This document shows, one piece after another, positions 1-8,498 of a stretch of DNA of 64,000 nucleotides. The notes beneath the pieces were generated by a model. That model saw nothing but the letters and a program-made list of their open reading frames with translations. It was not told where the DNA came from and did not search any database. The position numbers and the translations under genes were made by a program. The DNA is from Eubacterium sp. GTDB taxonomy: Bacteria; Bacillota; Clostridia; Oscillospirales; Acutalibacteraceae. Location: assembly GCA_015655975.1 (NCBI GenBank), contig DVEP01000020.1, positions 1 through 64,000 on the forward strand, given 5' to 3'. Position 1 is the stretch's first letter. Each line of letters opens with the position of its first letter.

Positions 1-63
1 AAACTGACTCCGCTTGAAAAACGAAATCAGTTTGTTGCTTAAAATTTAATTATTCTGCCATCG

Positions 64-588
64 GTGGCCTTTTTTGTATTGTCTGCACAATTTGGGGCAG
101 TACAGTTTTTCAAACAAGACAGAGTTGGTAAAAACGGCAGAGTTTTTAAAATGTACAAACTGCGTTCAATGTACAACGACGCAGAAAAGCGAAAAGCCGA
201 ACTAATGAAAAGTAATCAGATGCAAGGCTTAATGTTTAAAATTGACAACGACCCGAGAATAACAAAAGTCGGCAAATTTATACGAAAAACAAGTATTGAT
301 GAATTGCCGCAGTTTTTTAATGTTCTTAAAGGCGATATGAGTCTTGTCGGAACTCGTCCTCCTACTGTTGATGAATTTGAACAGTATGAAAACCATCATA
401 AACGCAGGCTCTCAATGCGTCCCGGAATTACGGGAATGTGGCAAACAAGCGGCAGAAGCAACATTAAGAATTTTGAAGAAATTGTAGAACTCGACTTACA
501 ATACATAGACAATTGGTCTTTCGGACTCGACATTAAACTATTGTTAAAAACAGTTTTAGTCGTGTTGAGAAAAGACGGCGCCGAATAA
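64..588 (+). CDS. Polyprenyl-phosphate sugar-1-phosphate transferase, 5' end damaged or cut
   Basis: Catalytic part of a bacterial sugar transferase (WcaJ/PglC-like), which moves a sugar-1-phosphate from a nucleotide sugar to undecaprenyl phosphate and so starts a surface polysaccharide repeat unit at the membrane. Visible family motifs are FFKQDRVGKNG, YKLRSM, KFIRKTSIDELPQ, GDMSLVGTRPP, the MRPGITG block and a C-terminal DIKLLLKT. The GTG at 64 has no Shine-Dalgarno sequence. Family-like hydrophobic residues continue upstream to about 43, where an in-frame TAA (40-42) ends the reading frame, so the N-terminal membrane hairpin (usually opening KR-FD) is missing. Either the gene is decayed or frameshifted, or the first bases are a poor contig edge. 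It heads the polysaccharide locus that follows. Confidence 0.72.
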   Translation: MAFFVLSAQFGAVQFFKQDRVGKNGRVFKMYKLRSMYNDAEKRKAELMKSNQMQGLMFKIDNDPRITKVGKFIRKTSIDELPQFFNVLKGDMSLVGTRPPTVDEFEQYENHHKRRLSMRPGITGMWQTSGRSNIKNFEEIVELDLQYIDNWSFGLDIKLLLKTVLVVLRKDGAE

Positions 589-596
589 CAATTTTC

Positions 597-635
597 AAAA
601 AAGCCTGCCAAAGTTTTTTACTTTGACCGGCTTTT
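597..635 (+). terminator. Intrinsic terminator-like hairpin after the sugar transferase
   Basis: AGCC...CAAAG pairs with CTTTG...GGCT (two mismatches) around a T-rich loop, and the 3' arm runs into TTTT. It sits between the sugar transferase and the first GT4 gene, so the latter may have its own promoter or depend on read-through. Confidence 0.55.
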
Positions 636-677
636 AAATTAATTTTTTACTTTTGGAAAACAGAAAAGAAGAGTAGT

Positions 678-1796
678 ATGAGAATTGCATTTTTAGGTCA
701 TAAATCTATTCCGAGCCGACAAGGCGGAGTCGAAATCGTTGTTGAAGAATTGGCAACAAGAATGGCAGAACTCGGCAACGAAGTTACTGTTTACAACCGA
801 AACAGCCACCATATAAACGGTAAAGAATTTGACAATGAAAAAATCAAGAGCCATAAAGGCGTTCAGATGAAATATGTGCCGACTATAGATAAAAAAGGGC
901 TTGCTGCAATGAGTTCGTCTTTTTTTGCCTCTGTTGCCGCAGCATTCGGCAAGTTCGATGTTGTTCATTTTCATGCCGAAGGTCCCTGCGCTGTAATATG
1001 GCTCCCGAAACTTTTCGGTAAAAAATGTGTTGCTACAATACATGGTTTAGACCATCAAAGAGCCAAGTGGGGCAAGTTTGCAAGTTCGTATATCTTGTTC
1101 GGTGAAAAATGCGCCGCAAAATATGCAGATGAAATAATCGTTTTAAGCGAAAATGTAAGACAATACTTTTTAGATAAATACAACAGAAATACCGTTTTCA
1201 TTCCGAACGGCATAACTAAACCGACAATGCGAAATGCAAATATAATTAAAAATAAATACGGTTTGGTAAAAGATGGCTATATTCTTTTTTTGGGTAGGCT
1301 TGTTCCCGAAAAAGGACTTGAATATTTGATTGAAGCGTTTAAAAATGTCATGACAGACAAAAAACTTGTAATTGCCGGCGGAAGTTCTGACACAAGCGAA
1401 TTTGAACAGCATTTAAAAGAACTTGCAAAAGTCGACGACAGAATAGTTTTTACCGGTTTTGTTCAAGGCGAAGAGTTAGACGAACTTTACAGCAATGCTT
1501 ATGTCTATACACTGCCAAGTGATTTGGAAGGGATGCCCCTAAGTCTGCTTGAGGCTATGAGTTACGGCAACTGCTGTCTCGTTTCCGATATACCCGAATG
1601 TGCCGATGTCGTAGAGGACAAAGCACTGATATTTAAAAAGTCGGATATAGCAGATTTAACACAAAAACTGCAATATCTGTGCGATAACAAAAGCATCACA
1701 TACGCATATAAAAATCAATCGTCCGATTATATTTGCAGTAAATATAATTGGGACGATATAGTAAACAAAACTGTTGAATTGTACAAAGGTGAATAA
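678..1796 (+). CDS. GT4 glycosyltransferase (DUF1972-type N-terminus)
   Basis: A 372-aa GT-B fold glycosyltransferase that probably adds a sugar to the lipid-linked repeat unit on the cytoplasmic face. The N-terminus (MRIAFLGHKSIPSRQGGVE) matches the glycine-rich opening of DUF1972/GT4 enzymes, many of them rhamnosyl- or glucosyltransferases. HGLDHQRAKWG lies near residue 120. The C-terminal half shows the GT4 pattern: FIPNGI, LFLGRLVPEKG, then PSDLEGMPLSLLEAMSYG with the E-x7-E pair that grips the donor nucleotide. ATG at 678 follows a purine-rich AGAAGAG. The next gene begins one base after its stop. Donor and acceptor cannot be read from sequence. Confidence 0.85.
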   Translation: MRIAFLGHKSIPSRQGGVEIVVEELATRMAELGNEVTVYNRNSHHINGKEFDNEKIKSHKGVQMKYVPTIDKKGLAAMSSSFFASVAAAFGKFDVVHFHAEGPCAVIWLPKLFGKKCVATIHGLDHQRAKWGKFASSYILFGEKCAAKYADEIIVLSENVRQYFLDKYNRNTVFIPNGITKPTMRNANIIKNKYGLVKDGYILFLGRLVPEKGLEYLIEAFKNVMTDKKLVIAGGSSDTSEFEQHLKELAKVDDRIVFTGFVQGEELDELYSNAYVYTLPSDLEGMPLSLLEAMSYGNCCLVSDIPECADVVEDKALIFKKSDIADLTQKLQYLCDNKSITYAYKNQSSDYICSKYNWDDIVNKTVELYKGE

Positions 1797-1797
1797 A

Positions 1798-2997
1798 ATG
1801 AAAATCTTAATGGTAAATAAGTTTTTATTTCCAAATGGCGGAAGTGAAACTTATATTTTCAAATTGGGCGAATGTTTGGCCAAACAAGGTCATCAGGTTG
1901 AATATTTCGGAATGGATGACGAAAATCGTTGCGTTTCAAATTCAGCTAATTCATACACTTCAAATATGGATTTTCATAACGGTTCCAAACTAAAAAAAAT
2001 CACATATCCCATAAAGACAATTTATTCCACCGAAGCACGAAAAAAAATCCGTTTGGTATTAAACAAATTTCGCCCCGATGCAGTACATTTGAACAATTTT
2101 ACATACCAACTCACTCCAAGCATAATTTTGGAAATAAACAAATGGAAAAAAGAAACAAACAGTAATTGTAAAATCATTTATACTGCACATGATTATAATT
2201 TAATCTGTCCAAACCATATGTTGAACAATCCAAATACTCACGAAAACTGCGAACTGTGTATCGGCGGAAAATTTATCAACTGCACAAAAAATAAATGTAT
2301 TCACAGCAGTTTGGCAAAAAGTTTAGTCGGAACGGCAGAAGCAACTTTTTGGAAAATGCAAGGCACATATAAATATATTGATAAAATCATTTGTTGTTCT
2401 GAATTTATGAAGAAAAAACTTGACACAAATCCGCTGTTTAGAAATAAAACAATTGCTATGCACAACTTTGTTGAACAAAAGCAGTACCGCACCGTTGAGA
2501 AAAAAGACTATGTTCTTTACTTTGGCAGATATAGTGAGGAAAAAGGCATAAATACACTGTTAAAGGTTTGCAAAGAACTGCCTAAAATAGACTTTATTTT
2601 TGCAGGTTCAGGTCCTCTTGAAAAAGATGTCAACAGTGTACAAAATGTCAAAAATGTAGGTTTCAAAACAGGCAATGAACTTGAAAAGTTAGTCAGAGAA
2701 GCTAAATTTACCGTTTACCCTTCCGAATGGTATGAAAACTGCCCGTTTTCAGTAATGGAAAGTCAAATGTACGGAACACCCGTAATAGGTGCCGATATAG
2801 GCGGAATTCCTGAAATAATAGAAAATGGCAAAACAGGCGAACTCTTTGAAAGTGGTAATATATCTGATTTGCAATCTAAAGTTTTAAATTTATGGAATGA
2901 TGATGAAAAACTAACAACATACATTAAAAACTGTAAAGATGTACATTTTGATACCACAGAAGAATATGTAGAAAAACTCATAAAATATTATATGTAA
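1798..2997 (+). CDS. GT4 glycosyltransferase
   Basis: A 399-aa GT4 glycosyltransferase. I chose the ATG at 1798 because AAAGGTGA lies just upstream and the previous gene stops at 1796; a TTG at 1774 would lie inside that gene. N-terminus MKILMVNKFLFPNGGSE has the glycine-rich donor loop; YTAHDYNLICPNH lies near residue 130. The C-terminal domain has YFGRYSEEKGI, then PSEWYENCPFSVMESQMYGTP with the E-x7-E-like donor-site pattern. A four-cysteine patch (C-ELC, later NC-KNKC, about residues 145-170) is seen in some GT4 enzymes of Clostridia and may bind a metal; that is inference. It is tightly coupled to the preceding glycosyltransferase. Confidence 0.85.
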   Translation: MKILMVNKFLFPNGGSETYIFKLGECLAKQGHQVEYFGMDDENRCVSNSANSYTSNMDFHNGSKLKKITYPIKTIYSTEARKKIRLVLNKFRPDAVHLNNFTYQLTPSIILEINKWKKETNSNCKIIYTAHDYNLICPNHMLNNPNTHENCELCIGGKFINCTKNKCIHSSLAKSLVGTAEATFWKMQGTYKYIDKIICCSEFMKKKLDTNPLFRNKTIAMHNFVEQKQYRTVEKKDYVLYFGRYSEEKGINTLLKVCKELPKIDFIFAGSGPLEKDVNSVQNVKNVGFKTGNELEKLVREAKFTVYPSEWYENCPFSVMESQMYGTPVIGADIGGIPEIIENGKTGELFESGNISDLQSKVLNLWNDDEKLTTYIKNCKDVHFDTTEEYVEKLIKYYM

Positions 2998-3019
2998 TTT
3001 TTATGTTAAGGAGATAAAA

Positions 3020-4177
3020 ATGGCACAAAAGAAACTAAATGGTACAGTAATAGTAACTTATAGATGCAATGCTCGTTGTAATATGTGCAACAGGTACAAA
3101 AAGCCTTCTTTAGCAGAAGAAGAGTTGAGTTTGGATACTATAAAAAAACTTCCTCCTATGTATTTTACAAATATCACAGGAGGAGAACCGTTTATTAGAA
3201 CAGATTTAAAGGATATAGTTCGTGAACTCTATAAAAAATCGGACAGAATTGTAATTTCTACAAACGGTTACTTTACAGACAGAATTGTAGATTTGTGCAA
3301 AGAGTTTCCGAATATCGGTATAAGAATATCCATAGAGGGTTTGGAAGAAACAAACAATAAAATAAGAGGTCTCGAAAACGGTTATCAGCGTGGTTATACA
3401 ACATTAAAAAAATTAAAAGAAATGGGTATGAAAGATGTCGGATTCGGAATGACTGTTCAAGATATGAACTGCAAAGACTTAGTACCTCTTTATAAAATTT
3501 CAAATGAAATGGGTATGGAATTTGCAACAGCTTCACTTCATAACAGTTTTTATTTTGTGGAAGCAAAAAATATTATTCATGACAGACCTATGGTTGCAAA
3601 AGAATTTGAAAAACTTATTAATGAATTACTCAACAGCAACAGTCCTAAAAAATGGTTTAGAGCATATTTCAATCACGGATTAATTAACTATATATACGGT
3701 CAAAAAAGACTCTTGCCGTGTGATATGAGCTTTGACACATTTTTTATAGACCCTTACGGCGATGTTATGCCGTGTAACGGTACAAAAGACAAAGAAGTAA
3801 TGGGTAACCTCAATACACAAACTTGGGGCGAGTTGTGGAACAGCCCCGAAGCAGAAAATGTCAGAAAAAAAGTGCGTTGCTGCGACAGAAATTGCTGGAT
3901 GATAGGTTCCGTATCCCCTGCAATGCACAAGTATATATGGGTACCTGCCACTTGGGTTATTAAACATAAATTTCTGCGATTTTTCAAAAAAGAAAAATAC
4001 TCTATGTTTGAAAATAAAATAGTAAGAGATTATCGTGACAGAATTGTTACAAAAGATGAACTTGACAAGTGCAGCACTTGTGATATTTGTGCAACTATAA
4101 ATGATGGTTTAAGCGCTAATTCAAAAAAAGAACTTGAAACAAAAACCGCACAAGAAATTGTTGATGAAAATATATGA
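3020..4177 (+). CDS. Radical SAM enzyme with cysteine-rich C-terminal (SPASM-like) domain
   Basis: A 385-aa radical SAM protein. The [4Fe-4S]/AdoMet motif is C16-x3-C20-x2-C23 (TYRCNARCNMCNRY), followed by the ITGGEPF AdoMet-binding turn near residue 55 and STNGYFT near 85. A second cysteine set (LPCDMSF, DVMPCNG, VRCCDRNCWMIG, then CSTCDIC near the C-terminus) suggests auxiliary Fe-S clusters as in SPASM or Twitch enzymes. A strong SD (AAGGAG) precedes ATG 3020. SPASM-type proteins without a peptide substrate do occur in polysaccharide loci, where their substrate is mostly unknown. Here it lies between glycosyltransferases, so modification of a sugar or lipid-linked intermediate is inferred, not shown. 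No precursor peptide gene was seen beside it. Confidence 0.85.
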   Translation: MAQKKLNGTVIVTYRCNARCNMCNRYKKPSLAEEELSLDTIKKLPPMYFTNITGGEPFIRTDLKDIVRELYKKSDRIVISTNGYFTDRIVDLCKEFPNIGIRISIEGLEETNNKIRGLENGYQRGYTTLKKLKEMGMKDVGFGMTVQDMNCKDLVPLYKISNEMGMEFATASLHNSFYFVEAKNIIHDRPMVAKEFEKLINELLNSNSPKKWFRAYFNHGLINYIYGQKRLLPCDMSFDTFFIDPYGDVMPCNGTKDKEVMGNLNTQTWGELWNSPEAENVRKKVRCCDRNCWMIGSVSPAMHKYIWVPATWVIKHKFLRFFKKEKYSMFENKIVRDYRDRIVTKDELDKCSTCDICATINDGLSANSKKELETKTAQEIVDENI

Positions 4178-4183
4178 TATAAA

Positions 4184-4214
4184 AATCTGTTTTTCATAAT
4201 TTATAAAACAGATT
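4184..4214 (+). other. Intercistronic stem-loop
   Basis: AATCTGTTTT pairs perfectly with AAAACAGATT across an 11-nt loop, directly after the radical SAM gene and just before the SD of the next gene. There is no U-tract, so it looks like an mRNA stability or processing hairpin rather than a terminator. Confidence 0.5.
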
Positions 4215-4229
4215 GTAAGGAAAGTAAAT

Positions 4230-5258
4230 ATGAATAATTGCAAAGTTTCCGTTGTTGTTCCGATTTATAATGTTCAATCTTATCTAAACAGGTGTATTGA
4301 GAGTATTGTAAATCAAACATACAAAAATCTTGAAATATTATTGATTGATGACGGTTCACCTGACAACTGCCCGAAAATGTGCGATGAATGGGCTGAAAAA
4401 GATTCTCGAATTAAAGTTATTCACAAAAAAAACGAAGGTCTCGGAATGGCAAGAAATACAGGTATAGACAATGCATCAGGAGAATTTGTGTGTTTTGTCG
4501 ACAGTGATGATTATATCGATTTGACTACCGTTGAAAAATCAATACTGCTAGCCACAAAAAAAAATGCTGACATTGTTTCATACGGTTACTCTTCTATATA
4601 TAAAAACGGTTCTGTTAGGAATTTTATTCCATCCACAACAAAACTTTTTTATGAAAATGACGAAATTTTAAATTATATTCTTCCGAATATTATAGCACCA
4701 AATACAACTACCGGAGAGACTACTAATTTATGGATGAGTATGTGCGGTGCGCTTTTCTCATTAAATCTATTAAAAAAAACAAATTGGAAAATGGTATCAG
4801 AAAGAGAAATAATCTCTGAAGATACATATTCTCTTATCGAATTATATAAATTTGTAAAAAAAGTAGCAATTTTACCAGAAGCACTTTATTTTTACTGTGA
4901 AAATTCTAATTCTCTTACTCATACATTTAAAAAAGACAGATATGAAAAAATCAAATACTTTTATGATGCTTGTATAAAATTATGCCTTGAACTTGGTTAT
5001 TCAGCAGAAGTGAAAGAGCGTTTAAAATATCCTTATTTATCTTTTACTATCGGCGCATTAAAAATGATTGTATCTTCAGATTTAACAACGCAACAAAAAA
5101 AAGCAGAAATAAAATCAATAATAACAGATTCACATCTCCAAAATGTTGTAAGAAATATGAACATAAAAAAAGAATCTCTTCCAAGAAAACTATTAGTAAA
5201 AGCAATTAAATTAAAAAACTATATATTGTGCTATTTTATGATAAAAGTAAAAATTTAG
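4230..5258 (+). CDS. GT2 family glycosyltransferase
   Basis: A 342-aa GT-A fold glycosyltransferase. Residues 5-110 carry the GT2 signature: VSVVVPIYNVQSYL, CIESIVNQTYKNLEILLIDDGSPDN, then NEGLGMARNTGID and FVDSDDYID, whose DSD is the metal/nucleotide-sugar DxD motif. The remainder is helical and typical of capsule or exopolysaccharide transferases (EpsH/CpsJ-like). SD AAGGAAAG precedes ATG 4230. It lies between the radical SAM gene and the Wzy-like polymerase and presumably adds one sugar of the repeat unit. Specificity is unknown. Confidence 0.87.
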   Translation: MNNCKVSVVVPIYNVQSYLNRCIESIVNQTYKNLEILLIDDGSPDNCPKMCDEWAEKDSRIKVIHKKNEGLGMARNTGIDNASGEFVCFVDSDDYIDLTTVEKSILLATKKNADIVSYGYSSIYKNGSVRNFIPSTTKLFYENDEILNYILPNIIAPNTTTGETTNLWMSMCGALFSLNLLKKTNWKMVSEREIISEDTYSLIELYKFVKKVAILPEALYFYCENSNSLTHTFKKDRYEKIKYFYDACIKLCLELGYSAEVKERLKYPYLSFTIGALKMIVSSDLTTQQKKAEIKSIITDSHLQNVVRNMNIKKESLPRKLLVKAIKLKNYILCYFMIKVKI

Positions 5259-5325
5259 TCTATAAACATTTTTTATATTGTATTATTGTTTAGAAATATC
5301 AGTAAAAATACATGGTGGATAAAAC

Positions 5326-6591
5326 ATGAAAGAATTTATTATAAAAATCGAAAATAAACATATATTATATGCTATACTTTGGATTTGTTTATTACAAGGT
5401 ATAATATCAGATTATATCGGATTTAAACAGATAAATTATCTTTGTGATGTTCTGTTGCTATTTTTACTATTTATAAAAATATGCAAATTAAAAATAACAA
5501 TAAATAGAAACAAACTAGAATATTTACCAATAGGTTTATTTGCAATTGTTATTATATTAGGATGGATATTTAATCCTACATCTATTCCGCAAGCTATTTG
5601 GGGACTTAGAAATTATTCCAGATTCTTTTTATTTTTTATATTTGCCTGCAACACCTTAGACAGCAACGACGCAAAAAAAATAGAAAATATTTTTATAAAC
5701 ATCTTTCCTTTTCACATTTTATTGGTTGCATTTCAATACATAGCAGAAGGCTTGAAACAAGATGAATTAAGTGGGTTATTCGGAAAAGCCGTAGGCGGAA
5801 ACGGCGGACTTATGATTTACTTGACAATTACGCTTTGTATCATAATATGCAGATTTGAGTATAAAAAAATCAGTTTAACAAAATTTATTGCTTATTTATT
5901 ACTTATATTTATAAATGCAGCGCTGTCAGAATTAAAGTTCCTCTTTATCATCACAATTTTCATGGTAATATGGTACTTAATAATGTCAAAGCGCAAAGGC
6001 AGAGGACTGATTTTGGCAGTACTTTTTATAATTTCATTATCTATCGGCATTCAAGTATTTTATTATATATTCCCCGAATGGAAAGACTATTTATCTTTTG
6101 ACAATATAATGAATGTGGCTTCAGAGCAAGAAGTATACGCTACTCAAACTGATATCGGCAGACTAAGTGTTTTTTCAAAACTAACACCAATTATATCAGA
6201 CTGGGGCGGGAAAGATTCTTTGCTATGGGGCATAGGACTTGGTAACGCCGATTATTCTAGTGCCTTTTCAGCTCTTAACAGTAGTTTTTACATCGCCTAT
6301 GAAGCAACACATTATACTTGGTTATCATTAGGATTTCTGTTTGTTGAAACAGGATATTTGGGAATAATTTCATATATATCTTTCTTTGTTATTTTAGAAA
6401 TAAAGGCAATTATTTCCTATAAAAATAATAAAACATATTCCAATTTGATTGGAACTTTTATACCTCTTGTACTATTATTTATCATTGTATATAATTCATC
6501 ATTGCGTTCAAATTTCGCTTATATGGCATTTATTATGTTAGCTTACCAAATTATCAGTCTTAAAAAATCAGAAAAAAATAATAATATCTAA
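5326..6591 (+). CDS. Wzy-like O-antigen/EPS polymerase (multi-pass membrane protein)
   Basis: A 421-aa protein with about 10-12 hydrophobic helices and a larger extracytoplasmic loop between about residues 245 and 330, the layout of Wzy/O-antigen ligase-like polymerases that join lipid-linked repeats outside the membrane. Primary sequence is poorly conserved in this family, so the call rests on topology, length, and position between glycosyltransferases and before a Wzx-like flippase. The gene is very AT-rich, as wzy genes usually are. ATG 5326 follows GGTGGA. A lipid flippase or ligase would be the alternatives; a dedicated flippase is present at 9554. Confidence 0.7.
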   Translation: MKEFIIKIENKHILYAILWICLLQGIISDYIGFKQINYLCDVLLLFLLFIKICKLKITINRNKLEYLPIGLFAIVIILGWIFNPTSIPQAIWGLRNYSRFFLFFIFACNTLDSNDAKKIENIFINIFPFHILLVAFQYIAEGLKQDELSGLFGKAVGGNGGLMIYLTITLCIIICRFEYKKISLTKFIAYLLLIFINAALSELKFLFIITIFMVIWYLIMSKRKGRGLILAVLFIISLSIGIQVFYYIFPEWKDYLSFDNIMNVASEQEVYATQTDIGRLSVFSKLTPIISDWGGKDSLLWGIGLGNADYSSAFSALNSSFYIAYEATHYTWLSLGFLFVETGYLGIISYISFFVILEIKAIISYKNNKTYSNLIGTFIPLVLLFIIVYNSSLRSNFAYMAFIMLAYQIISLKKSEKNNNI

Positions 6592-6639
6592 TCATTTTAG
6601 GAGAAATAAATTTAATTAACATTAAATTAAGTAAAGAAA

Positions 6640-7347
6640 ATGGCTTTAATCATTAAAAATTTTTTCAAAAAAATCATTTATAAAGAAAAATACAGTTCTC
6701 AAGCATACATCAACTGGTTGAGAAAACAAGGTATGAAAATCGGAGAGCGTACAAAAATTTTTGCACCCACAAAAACTACTATTGATATTACTCGTCCATG
6801 GCTTATTGAAATCGGTAACGATGTTCAAATTACAGAAGGCGTTACCATTTTAACTCACGGATATGACTGGTCTGTACTAAAAGGAGTTTATGGAGAAGTA
6901 TTGGGTTCATCAGGCAGAGTTAAAATCGGGAACAATGTATTTATAGGTATGCAATCTACGATTTTAAAAGGTGTTACAATAGGAAACAATGTCATCATCG
7001 GTGCAAACAGTTTAGTTAACAGAAATATTCCTGACAACTGTGTAGTAGGCGGTAATCCCGCAAGAATAATAATGTCTCTTAACGACTATTATGAAAAAAG
7101 AAAAAGTCTTCAATACGAAGAAGCAAAAGAATTGGTACAACTTTATCGAGAAAGATACAACAAAGAACCGGACGAAACAGTACTTGATGAGTTTTTTTGG
7201 CTGTTTTCTGACGGTAACGATAATCTACCTGAATGTTGGTTAAACAAGCAAAAACTAATCGGTAATGAAGATACTACAAATAATGTTTTTCAAAAAAACA
7301 AAAAAATGTTTAAAAATATGAAAGAGTTTTTAGACAGTACAAAATAG
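6640..7347 (+). CDS. Hexapeptide-repeat acyltransferase
   Basis: A 235-aa left-handed beta-helix acyltransferase, likely acetylating a sugar of the repeat unit with acetyl-CoA. Hexapeptide repeats are plain: IEIGNDVQI, VKIGNNVFIG, VTIGNNVIIGANSLV, then VVGGNPARII, the signature end of maltose/chloramphenicol-type O-acetyltransferases. The catalytic His is probably in LTHGYDW (about residue 72). A C-terminal helical tail from about 150 is an extension beyond the core. The start is fixed by an in-frame stop at 6628-6630; the ATG has only a weak purine run before it, while an AGGAG sits about 40 nt upstream (6599), so translation may be inefficient or coupled. Confidence 0.82.
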   Translation: MALIIKNFFKKIIYKEKYSSQAYINWLRKQGMKIGERTKIFAPTKTTIDITRPWLIEIGNDVQITEGVTILTHGYDWSVLKGVYGEVLGSSGRVKIGNNVFIGMQSTILKGVTIGNNVIIGANSLVNRNIPDNCVVGGNPARIIMSLNDYYEKRKSLQYEEAKELVQLYRERYNKEPDETVLDEFFWLFSDGNDNLPECWLNKQKLIGNEDTTNNVFQKNKKMFKNMKEFLDSTK

Positions 7348-7358
7348 GAGTGAATTAA

Positions 7359-8498
7359 GTGAAAAAAGTATGTATTCTATCGATGCAAAGAGTACAAAAC
7401 TTTGGTTCTCTTTTACAAAGTTATTCTTTAAAAAAAATTTTAGAAGAATTAGGATGCGAAGTACATTTTATAGATATAGAAAAAAAAGAACAAGACAACG
7501 CTGCTACTAAAAACAAATTAGTAAATTTCAAAGAAGAACAAGAAACAAATAACACACTCTTATCAAAATTCAAAAAAATAGACAGATATACTTACAACCG
7601 CCTAAGAAACAAATTTATTTCAAAAAAGCAAAATGAAGTTTTTGAGAATTTTAGAATAAACAATTTATCAATTAAAGAGATTGACAACAATCAAAAATAT
7701 GACTTATGTGTTATAGGGAGCGATGAAGTGTTTAACTGTATGTCTCCTGCTCCGTGGGGCTTCACAAGTCAGTTGTTTGGAAATGTAAAGCAAGCAGAAA
7801 ATATTATTACATATGCCGCCTCTTGCGGTTCTACAAAATATTCTGACATCAATTCAGAAATGGTAAATATCATTAAAAATGCTTTTAACAATATTTCAGC
7901 ATTTTCTTCACGAGATAAAAACACAACAAATTTCATAAAAAATTTAACAGACAAACTCATAGAAGAGCACTTTGACCCTGTTTGGATAGGTGATTTCAGC
8001 AAAGAAATTGACAAAACACAAATATCAATAAAACTGCCTAAAAACTATTGCATAGTTTATTCTTATTACAATAGAATTTATGACAAAAAAGAAATACAAG
8101 CTATTTTAAACTTTTGCAAAAGTAAAAAACTCACTCCGATTGCATTAGGTGCGCCTCAAAAATGGATAAAACATTTCTATGCCGTATCACCGTTTGAATT
8201 GCTCAAAATTTTTCAAAATGCAAGTTTTATTATTACCGATACTTTTCACGGTACAATTTTTTCGGAAAAGTTCAACGGTCACTATGCAGTTCTGTTTAGA
8301 GAAAGCAACAAAAATAAACTAAACGACTTAGTAAATAAAATCAAAGCACAAAACCATGTAGTATATGATTTTAATGATATCTACAAAGTTTATAATGTTT
8401 TTAACGACAATAACGAAGTCTTAAAATCTCAAATTGAAGCCAAAAAACACAGTATTAGTTATTTAAAAAAATATTGCAGAGATAATACAAATGAATAA
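7359..8498 (+). CDS. Polysaccharide pyruvyl transferase family protein
   Basis: A 379-aa member of the PS_pyruv_trans family (CsaB/WcaK/EpsI-like), GT-B-like enzymes that add a pyruvate ketal from phosphoenolpyruvate to a sugar. Visible blocks are NFGSLLQSYSLKKIL near the N-terminus, VIGSDEVFN near 125, and DTFHGTIFSEKF near residue 305, the latter resembling the family's conserved D-x-F/Y-HG motif. GTG 7359 has AGGAG 8 nt upstream. It overlaps the following GT4 gene by 8 nt. In Firmicutes such proteins are often found beside FrhB-type proteins, and one is present here (11010). Whether this member makes pyruvyl ketals or another modification is not known. Confidence 0.85.
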   Translation: MKKVCILSMQRVQNFGSLLQSYSLKKILEELGCEVHFIDIEKKEQDNAATKNKLVNFKEEQETNNTLLSKFKKIDRYTYNRLRNKFISKKQNEVFENFRINNLSIKEIDNNQKYDLCVIGSDEVFNCMSPAPWGFTSQLFGNVKQAENIITYAASCGSTKYSDINSEMVNIIKNAFNNISAFSSRDKNTTNFIKNLTDKLIEEHFDPVWIGDFSKEIDKTQISIKLPKNYCIVYSYYNRIYDKKEIQAILNFCKSKKLTPIALGAPQKWIKHFYAVSPFELLKIFQNASFIITDTFHGTIFSEKFNGHYAVLFRESNKNKLNDLVNKIKAQNHVVYDFNDIYKVYNVFNDNNEVLKSQIEAKKHSISYLKKYCRDNTNE

